Program-made: the position numbers and the translations under genes | Notes under the pieces: generated by a model | What the model saw: only the letters and a program-made list of their open reading frames with translations | The model's database searches: none | What the model was told of the DNA's origin: nothing | From: DASXZH01 sp036502005 | GTDB lineage: Bacteria; Armatimonadota; Fimbriimonadia; Fimbriimonadales; Fimbriimonadaceae | NCBI GenBank assembly: GCA_036502005.1 | Contig: DASXZH010000002.1 | Coordinates: 62,001 to 126,000 of the forward strand | Length of the DNA stretch: 64,000 nt | Reading direction: 5' to 3' | Shown here: one piece after another, positions 48,918 through 58,258 of the stretch | How the letters are laid out: the number at the start of each line of letters is the position of its first letter | Position numbering within the stretch: position 1 is the stretch's first letter

Positions 48918-51884
48918 ATGCCTCAGGATAAGATTGTCGTCGTCGGTGCCCGGGAGAACAACCTCAAGAACATCACGGTGGAAATTCCACGTGACAAGCT
49001 TGTCGTCATAACCGGTTTATCAGGCAGTGGAAAGTCTTCACTCGCCTTTGACACCATTTATGCAGAGGGCCAAAGACGATATGTTGAATCCCTTAGCGCC
49101 TATGCCCGCCAGTTCTTGGGGCAGATGGACAAGCCGGACGTGGACCACATTGAGGGCCTTTCCCCCGCCGTTTCCATCGACCAAAAATCAGCCAGCCGAA
49201 ACCCCCGCTCCACCGTTGGCACCGTAACTGAGATTTACGACTATCTGAGAATCCTCTTCGCCAGGGTTGGCGTGCCGTTCTGCCCGAACGGGCACGGGCC
49301 CATTGAAAGACAATCGACCGACCAGATTGTGGACAGCGCCCGAGAGTTTCCGGAAGGCACGAAGATTCAGATCCTCGCCCCGGTTGTTCGTGCAAGAAAG
49401 GGCGAATACAAGAGCGTTTTGCAGGAGATTAACCGGGCCGGTTATGTGCGTGTTCGAGTCGACGGTGAGCTTTACGAAGTCACCGACGACATCCCCATGG
49501 ACCGCTACAAGCAGCACACCATCGAAGTGATTGTCGACCGGCTGGTGATGAAAGAGGGTATAGATCGCCGACTCGCCGATTCAATCGAAGCAGCGCTGAA
49601 GATGGGCAAAGGCATGGTCACCCTCAGTTCCCAAAAATCGAGTTCGGAAGAGTGGGAAGACAAACTTTTTAGCGAAAGCTACTCGTGCAACGAGTGCGGA
49701 TTCAGCATGCCTGAACTGGAGCCTCGCATGTTCTCGTTCAATTCGCCGTTTGGCGCATGCCCGGACTGCACCGGACTTGGCACCAAGACTGAGTTCGATC
49801 CTGATCTTATCGTTCCCGATCCAAGCAAGCCTTTGCGCGATGGCGCTATCGCGCCTTTCGTGTACAAATCTGGCGAAACCAAAGAGTGGTGGCCGGACAT
49901 GCTGGATGCGGTCGGCAACGCAGTTGGTTTCGATGCCAACAAACCGGTCAAGGACCTAAGCGAAAACGATATGCATGCCGTTTGGTATGGCGTAAAAGAG
50001 CCGGTGAGCGTAAAGGTTCGTTATGGCCGCAGCGAGCGGAAATTTACAACTAAGTGGGACGGTGTGCTCGCCAGCCTGCGAAAGAAATACGACCAAACGG
50101 AAAGCGATTACGTGAAGCGGGACCTTGAGCAGTACATGGCGACCAAGCCTTGTCCGGTCTGCCAAGGCAAGAGGCTAAAGCCGGAAACTTTGAGCGTTAA
50201 AATCGATAAGCTCAGCATTTCCGATGTGGCTGCCATGCCTGTTGAGTATTCGCTGAAGTTCTTCCAAGAGCTGCCAAGGAAGCTAAGCAAGCGACAAACG
50301 ACCATCGCCGAGCGGGCCGTGAAAGAGATCATGGAGCGGCTGCGGTTCTTGTTCGACGTCGGGCTTTCTTATTTAACTCTCGACCGAAACGCGCGAACCT
50401 TAGCCGGTGGCGAGGCGCAAAGGATTAGGCTCGCAACCCAGATTGGCAGCGGCCTTATGGGCTGCCTTTATATCTTGGATGAACCCAGCATCGGTCTCCA
50501 TCAGCGCGATAACCGAAAGCTGATTGAGACGTTGCGGCGTCTAAGGGATCTTGGCAATACGGTGCTAGTTGTCGAGCACGACGAGGAAACAATGATGGCC
50601 GCCGACTGGCTGATCGACCTCGGCCCCGGCGCAGGCGAGCATGGCGGCAGAATCGTCGCTCAAGGCACTCCGGAAGACTTCCTTAAGACCGATTGCGTAA
50701 CAGCGCAATACCTAAAGGGCACCAAGTCCATCCCTATTCCGGCTTCGCGAAGAGAGCCTATCAATGGTTGGATCGAGCTAAAGAACGCGCGTGGGCATAA
50801 TCTAAAGAATGTTGACCTGAAGGTGCCCCACCGGCTGTTCACCTGCGTAACCGGCGTTTCCGGTTCAGGAAAGAGCACCCTCATTCAGGACACCCTGTTC
50901 CCGCGGCTGATGTACGACGTGTACGGCACAAGGGGCGTTTGGGAGCCGCACGATTCAGTTACGGGCTTAGAGGATTTCGACAAAGTCATCGATATCGACC
51001 AGTCTCCGATTGGCCGAACTCCCCGCAGCAACCCAGCCACCTACACGGGCACTTTCGATATGATCCGCGAGCTGTTTTCCATGACGCAGGATTCGCGCAT
51101 GCGGGGCTACAAGAACGGCCGATTTAGCTTTAATGTGAAGGGCGGCCGATGCGAAGCCTGCAAAGGCGACGGCATCATCAAAATCGAGATGCACTTCCTG
51201 CCCGACGTGTATGTTCCGTGCGAAGTCTGTAAGGGGAAACGCTACAACCGCGAGACTTTGGAGGTTCGATACAAAGGCAAGAACATCGCTGAAGTTTTGG
51301 AGATGACCATCGAAGAGGCTTGTGAGTTCTTCAAGCCGATCCCCAAGATCTTTAGGAAGCTGGAGACCTTGCTCGACGTTGGCCTCGGCTACATTCGCAT
51401 GGGCCAGCCGGCAACCACCCTATCCGGCGGCGAAGCGCAGCGAATCAAGCTGGCGGCCGAGCTTAGTAAACGCGCAACCGGCTCTACGATTTACATTCTT
51501 GATGAGCCAACTACTGGCCTGCACTTTGAGGATGTCGCCAAGCTGTTGGTGGTTCTGCATCGGCTTGTGGAGCAAGGCAACACAGTGCTTGTGATCGAGC
51601 ACAACCTAGATGTGATCAAGACGGCCGACTGGCTTGTCGATATGGGACCAGAGGGTGGCGACAAAGGCGGGCGCCTGGTTGCTGAAGGCACGCCGGAATA
51701 CGTGGCGGGGGTTAAGGAATCGCACACGGGCAAATACCTGCAAGAGATCTTTGCCCGGTTCGGGCATAAGCCCGTCAAGACTTATGCCGAGGTTATCCAG
51801 CTTCCGCGTCAGGCGGTGGCTCGAGTTGCCGAGCCCAAGAAGAAGCCCAAGAAAGTAAAGGCTACAGCCGGTAAGTCTAAGTAG
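48918..51884 (+). CDS. uvrA: Excinuclease ABC subunit A
   Basis: A 988-residue protein, slightly longer than the usual 940-950 because of a Lys-rich tail (AEPKKKPKKVKATAGKSK). Two ABC modules: GLSGSGKSSLAFDT Walker A and LAGGEAQRIRLATQIG signature; second GVSGSGKSTLIQDT and LSGGEAQRIKLAAELS. Zinc modules CNECGFSMPEL...CPDC and CEACKGDG...CEVCKGKRYN. It recognises DNA damage and loads UvrB in nucleotide excision repair. TAAAAT (48903-48908) is nine bases before ATG. Confidence 0.97.
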   Translation: MPQDKIVVVGARENNLKNITVEIPRDKLVVITGLSGSGKSSLAFDTIYAEGQRRYVESLSAYARQFLGQMDKPDVDHIEGLSPAVSIDQKSASRNPRSTVGTVTEIYDYLRILFARVGVPFCPNGHGPIERQSTDQIVDSAREFPEGTKIQILAPVVRARKGEYKSVLQEINRAGYVRVRVDGELYEVTDDIPMDRYKQHTIEVIVDRLVMKEGIDRRLADSIEAALKMGKGMVTLSSQKSSSEEWEDKLFSESYSCNECGFSMPELEPRMFSFNSPFGACPDCTGLGTKTEFDPDLIVPDPSKPLRDGAIAPFVYKSGETKEWWPDMLDAVGNAVGFDANKPVKDLSENDMHAVWYGVKEPVSVKVRYGRSERKFTTKWDGVLASLRKKYDQTESDYVKRDLEQYMATKPCPVCQGKRLKPETLSVKIDKLSISDVAAMPVEYSLKFFQELPRKLSKRQTTIAERAVKEIMERLRFLFDVGLSYLTLDRNARTLAGGEAQRIRLATQIGSGLMGCLYILDEPSIGLHQRDNRKLIETLRRLRDLGNTVLVVEHDEETMMAADWLIDLGPGAGEHGGRIVAQGTPEDFLKTDCVTAQYLKGTKSIPIPASRREPINGWIELKNARGHNLKNVDLKVPHRLFTCVTGVSGSGKSTLIQDTLFPRLMYDVYGTRGVWEPHDSVTGLEDFDKVIDIDQSPIGRTPRSNPATYTGTFDMIRELFSMTQDSRMRGYKNGRFSFNVKGGRCEACKGDGIIKIEMHFLPDVYVPCEVCKGKRYNRETLEVRYKGKNIAEVLEMTIEEACEFFKPIPKIFRKLETLLDVGLGYIRMGQPATTLSGGEAQRIKLAAELSKRATGSTIYILDEPTTGLHFEDVAKLLVVLHRLVEQGNTVLVIEHNLDVIKTADWLVDMGPEGGDKGGRLVAEGTPEYVAGVKESHTGKYLQEIFARFGHKPVKTYAEVIQLPRQAVARVAEPKKKPKKVKATAGKSK

Positions 51885-52869
51885 AAATCGGCCGTCTGCG
51901 CATGGCCCGTCGAAACCATATCGGAATGCTTACGCATAGGTAGTTGAGCACGACCATGAGAAGGATGTAAACCGCTAGCGCCTGCCAACTTTGATAGTCG
52001 CTTAGAAATACTCGATACTCCGAGAGAATGGGTTTTTGGAGTTCGTCTTCAATCGTCGAAGCGTCTCCCGCACGATCGTCGACTGTCGAAAATGCCCCCC
52101 ACCGGGCAGACTCCTCCCAAAAAATCTTTGCGTCGTCGAAGGTAGCAAGTGTGCGCGTTTCCACCGAATAATTAGCACCATAGCCGCGTAAATACGTCGT
52201 AATCAGGCGTACCGGCACGACATAGCCAGTGGCCGTCTGCACTTTGGAGCGAAACACTTTTGAATCGGCTCCGTAGGCTTGTCGAGCATTAGAGACGAGC
52301 TTTTTGATTGACGCCAACTGTGCCGATTCCTTGTTGAAGGCGGCAATATAACTTTTCGCCTCAAACCTAGGAACGAGTCCATGGCCGACCTCAGGCATGG
52401 TAGTCACGAACATGAAGCATTCCAGCATGGGAAATAGAAAACCCACCGCTAGCCCGGCCACCGCAATCTGTTTGGAAAGAGGGCTTCCATTTCTTACGGA
52501 GAAGCAAACAAAGAGAACTGTTAGAATGATGAAGCTTGCAGAAACGGTCCACATGCCGTAGGACTTCTGAAACAGAAAAGCAACCAACAGCAGCGAGAGC
52601 GGTACGCCAACTAGACAAGCTATTGCCCCTGCCGCTGACCACGGCCGCCTTGGTGAGTGGGCATCGATGATTTGAGTAGATAGCTTTTGCGGGTCTCCAA
52701 AGGCCTGCGTCGCCTTTTTCTCTCCCTCCGGACCTTCGCCATTTTCGGCGGATGCGCATTCAAGGTGTTGGCGCGTTTCAGCCAGGTGATCTTCTACCTC
52801 GCTTTGGCTTAACCGCTTGCTTAGACGTTTGCGCAATTCTGCCAAATATTCTTCAATCGAATTAGACAT
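51877..52869 (-). CDS. HAAS-domain membrane protein, PadR partner
   Basis: A 330-residue protein. The N-terminal HAAS domain (about 1-65; LAELRKRLSKRLSQSEVEDH, AFGDPQKLSTQI) is followed by four to five transmembrane helices and an extracytoplasmic segment. HAAS proteins are usually encoded after a PadR regulator and are thought to bind it. It overlaps the PadR gene by eight bases and the uvrA 3' end by eight. Confidence 0.82.
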   Translation of the reverse strand: MSNSIEEYLAELRKRLSKRLSQSEVEDHLAETRQHLECASAENGEGPEGEKKATQAFGDPQKLSTQIIDAHSPRRPWSAAGAIACLVGVPLSLLLVAFLFQKSYGMWTVSASFIILTVLFVCFSVRNGSPLSKQIAVAGLAVGFLFPMLECFMFVTTMPEVGHGLVPRFEAKSYIAAFNKESAQLASIKKLVSNARQAYGADSKVFRSKVQTATGYVVPVRLITTYLRGYGANYSVETRTLATFDDAKIFWEESARWGAFSTVDDRAGDASTIEDELQKPILSEYRVFLSDYQSWQALAVYILLMVVLNYLCVSIPIWFRRAMRRRPIST

Positions 52870-53188
52870 GTCCGCCCTCCAGGTTTAGGATTGCGCCAAC
52901 CCCGGCAACGAAGCTATCCCATTCCTTTTTCTGCTTAGCTAGCTTCTTCGCGCCCGCTTCTGTAATGGAATAGATTTTCTTCGCGGGCTTGCCAAGTTGC
53001 TGCTCCCACTCGGCCTTTACTAAGCCGTCCCTTTCCAAAATGTGAAGTGCGGGGTAAAGCTGGCCCTCGCCGACTTTCAGAACCTCCGCGCTTCGCTGCT
53101 TAATCGCCTTGGCTATTTCGTAGCCGTGCATCGATTCGGTGCGAAGCACCGCTAATATCATTGTATCGAGATCGCTTTTGAATGCCAT
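52862..53188 (-). CDS. PadR family transcriptional regulator
   Basis: A 108-residue winged-helix protein: DLDTMILAVLRTESMHGYEI, GQLYPALHILERDGLVKAEW and KKIYSITEAGAKKL are diagnostic PadR blocks. It should repress its own operon through the palindrome at 53210-53228, which lies between the -35 region and the TATAAT box. AGAGG precedes the ATG. Confidence 0.93.
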   Translation of the reverse strand: MAFKSDLDTMILAVLRTESMHGYEIAKAIKQRSAEVLKVGEGQLYPALHILERDGLVKAEWEQQLGKPAKKIYSITEAGAKKLAKQKKEWDSFVAGVGAILNLEGGHV

Positions 53189-53205
53189 AGGAAGCCTCTG
53201 ATTTC

Positions 53206-53228
53206 ATTATACATCTATTTTAGATGTA
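53206..53228 (-). promoter_or_regulatory. PadR operator and -10 box
   Basis: TACATCTA-TTT-TAGATGTA (53210-53228), a perfect 8-bp palindrome, overlaps the leftward TATAAT (53211..53206). PadR proteins typically bind ATGT/ACAT dyads, as here. The gap 53229-53561 is AT-rich and also holds a 12-bp inverted pair (next entry). Confidence 0.8.
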
Positions 53229-53313
53229 CATAGATAAATGTGTTATGTTTTGTGTCTTGTGTCTTAAAACCGGTCAAGCGACTAGGGATAAAAGGGGCCT
53301 AACACAAAAGAGC

Positions 53314-53527
53314 CAATCGCAAAACCTAAAAATGGTTTTTACAATAACGGCCGGTCCTCCGTCTGCATCTGAAAGGCCCAAGCGAATGATGGATTCGCTT
53401 CAAGATAAAGCCAAGAATCAAGACTGTTTTTTAATTTCTAATTGTTTTTGAACCTATTTTGCGCCGCAAAATACCGCACAATTCCGCACAATCCACAAGT
53501 AAATTGAGCTCCCTAGTTTTGCGATTG
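53314..53527. repeat. 12-bp inverted repeats bounding a 214-bp AT-rich segment
   Basis: CAATCGCAAAAC (53314-53325) and GTTTTGCGATTG (53516-53527) are exact inverted copies. AACACAA lies outside each end. No gene inside; a small hairpin AAGCGAAT/ATTCGCTT is near 53380-53400. It could be a small non-autonomous element or chance. Confidence 0.35.
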
Positions 53528-53561
53528 TCTCATAACACAAGGCACGCGACACCACACATTC

Positions 53562-54719
53562 TTACTTGGGCCAGACCCTCTTCCCACCCACGCTAATCTC
53601 AACCGCAACTTCGTAAGCCTTGAACCGTGACGGATCGATATCGATTCCGAGCCCAGCGCCAGTTGGGGCGTAGACGAAGCCGTTCGAATCCGGTTGCCAA
53701 GGCTCGCCGCCGATAGCAATAGCCAAAGAAGAAATCGTGGTCGGAACTTCGGAGTAGCATGCAGCAAAATCGGCATAGGGCTGCTGCGAAGCGCTGAGCG
53801 CTAAGTTGGAAGTAAACGTGTGGTTCACGTATGCCACTTTCTTCTCTCGCACATAGCCGGCAACTTGCCGCGCGGAAGTAATCCCGCCGATGCGGCCGCA
53901 GTCGACTTGGATAAAGCCAACTCCTGCGTAATCCACAAAATGCCGCGCTTGGTCCGCCGTGTGGCAGCTTTCGCCAGCGGCAAGCGGAATCGAAGTCAAC
54001 TTAGCGAGCGACGAGTACTCAGCCAACGCGCCGGTAAGAAACGGCTCCTCCCACCACTTGACTTTAAACTCTTCCAAAACCGGAATCAGCGCGGAGGCAC
54101 GGGCCACATCGTGGCCGAAGGCGCAGCCCGTATCCACCAGCAAATCGCGGTCCCAGCCGAGCCCCTCTCGGGCGGCGGCTACCTGGTCGCGGTCTTCCTC
54201 TAACGACCCTTTTCCGATCGGACCCCAGCCAAACTTGGCGGCGCGAAAATCACTCTCGGCAACCCGCTTGGCGGCCTCATAGGTGGCAGAAGGAGTGTCT
54301 CCAAACAGTTGGCTGGCATAGGCAATCTTAGGTTCGCTAGACGAACCGAAAAGCTGCCAAACCGGCAAGTCCAAGCGCTTGCCCAAGTTGTCCCAAAGAG
54401 CCATGTCAATTCCGCTTAGGGCGTGATCCGTCTGCAGCAAATCTTGCGAACGCTCTTTAACCTTTTGGTGAATCCGCCCAATATCCTCCAAAGAATCAAG
54501 CGGCATGCCTAAAACCGAATCTAAAACCGGATGGCATGCACTGTGCGAAAGAGGCGCAATAAGAGCCGCAATTGTCGGCAGGGGCGATGCCTCGCATTCC
54601 CCCCAACCAGTTACTCCGCCACAATCTACCGAAATAAGGAGCGCATCCTGGCTACCGTCGCCAATATCCAAGACCTCCGGCATGCGCAGGTAGTAGGCCT
54701 CAACATGCTCGATTTTCAT
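53562..54719 (-). CDS. Enolase-superfamily sugar-acid dehydratase or racemase
   Basis: A 385-residue protein (start MKIEHVEAYYLRMPEVLDIG). N-terminal capping domain and TIM barrel with AAKFGWGP (Lys), DTGCAFG (Asp), WWEEPF (Glu), AAGESC (Glu) and VNHTFTS (His), the order of mandelate-racemase subgroup members. It abstracts the alpha proton of a sugar acid and usually dehydrates it to a 2-keto-3-deoxy acid. ATG 54719 is chosen because it is two bases after the mutarotase-like stop. Last gene of a five-gene cluster. Confidence 0.88.
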   Translation of the reverse strand: MKIEHVEAYYLRMPEVLDIGDGSQDALLISVDCGGVTGWGECEASPLPTIAALIAPLSHSACHPVLDSVLGMPLDSLEDIGRIHQKVKERSQDLLQTDHALSGIDMALWDNLGKRLDLPVWQLFGSSSEPKIAYASQLFGDTPSATYEAAKRVAESDFRAAKFGWGPIGKGSLEEDRDQVAAAREGLGWDRDLLVDTGCAFGHDVARASALIPVLEEFKVKWWEEPFLTGALAEYSSLAKLTSIPLAAGESCHTADQARHFVDYAGVGFIQVDCGRIGGITSARQVAGYVREKKVAYVNHTFTSNLALSASQQPYADFAACYSEVPTTISSLAIAIGGEPWQPDSNGFVYAPTGAGLGIDIDPSRFKAYEVAVEISVGGKRVWPK

Positions 54720-54721
54720 GC

Positions 54722-55558
54722 CTAACTCGCGACGTATCGATAGGTTGTTTCTAGGGAATCGTTCGGCCCCAATGCGCTGCATTGGTGCATCTTGGCCGCT
54801 TCCACCACAGATTTTGGCATGGTTGTGCAAGGCTCCAGAATCGCCACGTGGTGGTCGAAGAAGCCGCCGTAGGAAGCGAAATACCAGGCGTAAGGAAACA
54901 CTTCTGTATCAAACTGGATCTCGAACTTGCGTTCGCGATTGCTCCACGACATCGTCCCAGAGCGCAGGCCCTGTAAGTATAAAAACTCGGTCGTGCCATC
55001 AAAGGCGGGAATCTCTTCCCCTTCCCAGTGGCCAAACCCTTTTCGGCGGCTCCATTCAGGATCGACGGCCGTATAGCGCGCTGCCTCGCAATCAATCCTA
55101 TCTCCCGGTTCAATCTTTAACGCGGCATGGAGCTTCCAAAGAAAATGCCTTTTCTCATTTGACATATTGGTAATCCGCGAGTAGACAACGCATGCGTTAT
55201 GCTCCAGAGTGATCGATTTTTCAACGCGCAAACGAAAAAGCGGAAGTTCGCCCTCTAATTTAACCAAACGGTCAGTGGCTTCCAGAGTCTCTAACTCGAG
55301 CGTCCACAGCTCTCCGTGGTCGGGACAGTCGACGCCATCGATGTTCTCTTCTAGGTCATTTGGAAGGAGCTCCTCCAGGCCGCCAAAGAAATTTGGGTCG
55401 TATTCCGTGCCCGGCTCTTCGCGCCGATTTGGGATGCCCGTGTTGCACCACACATAGTCGTAGCCGCTCCGAAGGTGAACAAAACTTGAGATACGGCCGC
55501 CCACTTCGGGATGGATATCGACCGAGACCTGCTTGTTCTGCAAGCGATGGGTAATCAT
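54722..55558 (-). CDS. Galactose-mutarotase-like (aldose 1-epimerase fold) protein
   Basis: A 278-residue protein with the fold's strands VSVDIHPEVGGRISSFVHL and a late H/E pair (FFDHHVAILEPCTTMPKS). It probably interconverts anomers of the sugar degraded by the neighbours. ATG 55558 overlaps the FAH stop (TAATG), so translation is coupled; the longer frame adds only unrelated residues. Confidence 0.75.
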   Translation of the reverse strand: MITHRLQNKQVSVDIHPEVGGRISSFVHLRSGYDYVWCNTGIPNRREEPGTEYDPNFFGGLEELLPNDLEENIDGVDCPDHGELWTLELETLEATDRLVKLEGELPLFRLRVEKSITLEHNACVVYSRITNMSNEKRHFLWKLHAALKIEPGDRIDCEAARYTAVDPEWSRRKGFGHWEGEEIPAFDGTTEFLYLQGLRSGTMSWSNRERKFEIQFDTEVFPYAWYFASYGGFFDHHVAILEPCTTMPKSVVEAAKMHQCSALGPNDSLETTYRYVAS

Positions 55559-56355
55559 TAAAGCCTCTCGTCGATGACCGGATTGCGCAGGCATCCAATC
55601 CCTTCGATTTCAATCTCACAAACGTCGCCGCTGTGCAAGAAGCGCGGAGGATTTCTTGCCATACCCACGCCCTGCGGGGTTCCCGTCAAGACCAAGGTGC
55701 CCGGCAACAAAGTGGTGCTGCCGCTTAAAAACTCAACCAAGGTTGGAATATCAAAAATCAGGTCGTCCGTAAACCAATCCTGCATGACTTCGCCGCTAAC
55801 TGTTGTTTTCAGCCTCAATCGACGCCAATCTTCAAACTCATCGAGAGTGACGAGATCTGGCCCTACCGGGCAGAAATTGTCAAACGATTTCCCTTTGATC
55901 CACTGCGAACCGCCCCAATCCTTTTGCCAATCGCGTGCGCTGATATCGTTAGCGATGGTAAAGCCGAGAACGTAATCCATGGCCTTCTCCTTGGGCACGT
56001 TCTTCGCTTTTTTGGAGATTACAAAAGCGAGTTCGCCTTCAAAGTCGACCTTCGAGCTCACCAGTTTCTTGGGAAGGATAATCGGCTCTTCGGGCCCAAT
56101 CAGGGTATTCGGCGTCTTTACAAAAAGCACCGGAAACTTTGGGATCTCGGCCCCGGATTCTTCGGCGTGATGCCTGTAGTTGAGACCAATCGCGAGGATA
56201 ACGGGAGGGTCTACAGGAGCAAGCAATCGGTCGCCGGTAACCGTCTCATCGGTCGCCATGGGCTGGCCATCGATCCACTTTACGGCGCAGAACTCGGTGC
56301 CCTGCCTGGCGGCCCAAATCGGGCCGGACTCAGTTTCTAATCGAACAAGAATCAT
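55558..56355 (-). CDS. Fumarylacetoacetate hydrolase family protein
   Basis: A 265-residue protein with the FAH core: ILAIGLNYRHHAEESG, SSKVDFEGELAFVISKKAKN (metal-binding Glu, Glu, with Asp later), YVLGFTIANDISARDWQ and LTGTPQGVGMARNP. In sugar cascades such enzymes cleave 2,4-diketo-3-deoxy acids. The 5' end overlaps the dehydrogenase by four bases. Confidence 0.9.
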   Translation of the reverse strand: MILVRLETESGPIWAARQGTEFCAVKWIDGQPMATDETVTGDRLLAPVDPPVILAIGLNYRHHAEESGAEIPKFPVLFVKTPNTLIGPEEPIILPKKLVSSKVDFEGELAFVISKKAKNVPKEKAMDYVLGFTIANDISARDWQKDWGGSQWIKGKSFDNFCPVGPDLVTLDEFEDWRRLRLKTTVSGEVMQDWFTDDLIFDIPTLVEFLSGSTTLLPGTLVLTGTPQGVGMARNPPRFLHSGDVCEIEIEGIGCLRNPVIDERL

Positions 56356-57353
56356 CGGTTGACTATAACTCCTTTTACGTCCCCTGGGCCGGGCCTAACC
56401 ATCGTTTCAAACCCTTCCTTGGCCTGATCCAACGGAATCACCGACGTCCAGCTCTTCGCGTCAATCTTCCCTTCCGCAATCCAGTTGAGTGCCAGGCCAA
56501 GTTCCTGCTGCGTACATGCATAGCTGCCCAACAGCTTCTTCTCCGGCAAGATGATATCGTATGCGTTGAAATCCGAAGTGTTCTCATGGAGGCCGATCCA
56601 CACGGCCGTTCCACCTGGTCTAAGCCAAGTGATAGATGCCGTCTTGGTCTCTTCAGCACCGACCGCGTCGATGGTCACCTCAATTCCCGTTTCTCCTACC
56701 CACTCCTGAATATTTGAATCCGGGCCACCTACAAAATCGGCGCCCAACTTGGTGGCCAACTCCAGGCGAGACTCCGAAAGATCGACAACGGCAACCCTTC
56801 CTCCAAAAACATGCTTTATAGCCTGGAGGGTGAATAACCCAATCGGCCCCGCTCCAAAAACGACCGAGGTTTGCGGTTTGACATCCTTCAGCAACCCCGT
56901 AATATGAACCGCGTTGCCAAGCGGCTCCGCCATAGCCGCTTCTGCTGGGCTGACTCCGGCGGGCCGCGGAATAAGCGTTGAAACTGGCACAGTTAGGTAC
57001 TCAGCAAACGCGCCTGGCCGATGCATTCCAAAAAGCTGGCGGTTTACGCAAAGGTGGGCCATGCCGCGCTTGCATGCTGGGCATGTTCCGCAGGAGATGA
57101 TTGCGTTGCTTACAATGGCTTCACCAACTGTCCGGTTGGCATCCGGTCCTACCGCATCGATGATGCCAGTAAACTCATGGCCGAGAATAAGCGGAGGCTT
57201 CCGACGGGGGCTATGCTTTCGAAACGCCTCTAGTTCGGAGCCGCAGATCCCAGCCGCCTCAACTTTAACGCGAACCTCGCCTGAGCCCGGTTCCGGCATC
57301 GCAATCTCTCGCATTTCAAGCGTTTCCCAGTCGGAATAAACCAGCGCTTTCAT
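56352..57353 (-). CDS. Zinc-dependent alcohol dehydrogenase (MDR family)
   Basis: A 333-residue protein: catalytic zinc residues in GICGSELEAF and GHEFTG, structural zinc Cys cluster CGTCPACKRGMAHLC, and NAD-binding VVFGAGPIGLFTLQ. It oxidises a sugar or polyol hydroxyl. It lies in the same transcription unit as the FAH gene. The segment upstream (57354-57477) is a repeat. Confidence 0.92.
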   Translation of the reverse strand: MKALVYSDWETLEMREIAMPEPGSGEVRVKVEAAGICGSELEAFRKHSPRRKPPLILGHEFTGIIDAVGPDANRTVGEAIVSNAIISCGTCPACKRGMAHLCVNRQLFGMHRPGAFAEYLTVPVSTLIPRPAGVSPAEAAMAEPLGNAVHITGLLKDVKPQTSVVFGAGPIGLFTLQAIKHVFGGRVAVVDLSESRLELATKLGADFVGGPDSNIQEWVGETGIEVTIDAVGAEETKTASITWLRPGGTAVWIGLHENTSDFNAYDIILPEKKLLGSYACTQQELGLALNWIAEGKIDAKSWTSVIPLDQAKEGFETMVRPGPGDVKGVIVNR

Positions 57354-57379
57354 GGATTGAGATTTACCCTATTGGGGGA

Positions 57380-57472
57380 CCAGTAAACAGTGAACGGTAA
57401 ACCGTAAACGGCCGGATTGGCATGGACCAGGTCCGAACTGCTTACTGGTTACCGCTCCCCGTTTACCGCTTA
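57380..57472. repeat. Heptamer fold-back repeat
   Basis: Left arm CAGTAAA, CAGTGAA, CGGTAAA, CCGTAAA (57381-57408). Right arm of inverted heptamers (ggttacc..gtttaccgctta, 57437-57472) around a short spacer. The same design as 39084-39310 with a different unit. Confidence 0.7.
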
Positions 57473-57477
57473 CATCC

Positions 57478-58227
57478 CTAAAATGCAAACTGCGCGATCA
57501 GGCCGCCATCGATCACCACATTGGCGCCATTGATAAATTCGGCATGGCTGCTGGCAAGAAACGCCACCAATCCGGCAACCTCATCCGGCCTGCCAATCCT
57601 TCCCATGGGGTGCAGGCTGGCCGCGTGGGCGCGGGTCGCGGCCGGGTCGGGAGTGGAATCCACCCACGCCGCGATAAGCGGGGTATCGATATAACCTGGC
57701 GCAATGGAAACCGCGCGAATCTTATCCTCGCCCATATCCAGACAAAGAGCGCGGACCATGGCGATTTGGGCTCCCTTTGCCGAGGCATAGGCACTCATGT
57801 GCCTTTCCGTGCACAGCCCATGCACGCTCGCCATAAAAACAACGCAAGCGCCATTGGCTTTTTGCAAGCAGGGCAGCAGCATCTGGGTCATCTCGTAGGG
57901 ACCGGAGACCATAACTTGGTGCAGTCGCGTAAACTCGGCCATGTCGGTCGAACCCATGGGAGTTAAGAGATCATATCCCGCGTTGTGAACGACCATGTGC
58001 AAAACGCCCACATCTAAAACAGGCTTTAGCCAATCGCCCGGGTTGGCCACGTCGCCAGGAAGCGCTGTGCCATCAACTTCGCCGGCAACTTCTTTAGCCT
58101 TAACGGCATTAACATCGTTTACAAAAACGTGTGCTCCGCACTCCGCAAATTTAAGAGCACAAGCACGGCCGATTCCCGAGCCCGCCCCGGTGACAAGAAC
58201 GTGCTTGTTGCGGTGATCTATCAGCAT
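57478..58227 (-). CDS. Short-chain dehydrogenase/reductase
   Basis: A 249-residue SDR: TGAGSGIG cofactor loop, HNAGYD, catalytic Ser in MASVHG and YASAK. C-terminal region PGYIDTPLI. By neighbourhood it probably oxidises the free sugar or a 2-keto-3-deoxy intermediate, as in L-fucose or L-rhamnose oxidative pathways. It is the first gene of the catabolic cluster but separated from it by the repeat. Confidence 0.92.
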   Translation of the reverse strand: MLIDHRNKHVLVTGAGSGIGRACALKFAECGAHVFVNDVNAVKAKEVAGEVDGTALPGDVANPGDWLKPVLDVGVLHMVVHNAGYDLLTPMGSTDMAEFTRLHQVMVSGPYEMTQMLLPCLQKANGACVVFMASVHGLCTERHMSAYASAKGAQIAMVRALCLDMGEDKIRAVSIAPGYIDTPLIAAWVDSTPDPAATRAHAASLHPMGRIGRPDEVAGLVAFLASSHAEFINGANVVIDGGLIAQFAF

Positions 58228-58258
58228 CGTCGTCCCATTAGTGATTTCTCGGATTGTT

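Noticed and set aside
53224..53451. 75-codon open frame in the AT-rich gap after padR
   Set aside because: Starts inside the PadR operator, has no ribosome site and biased low-complexity content.
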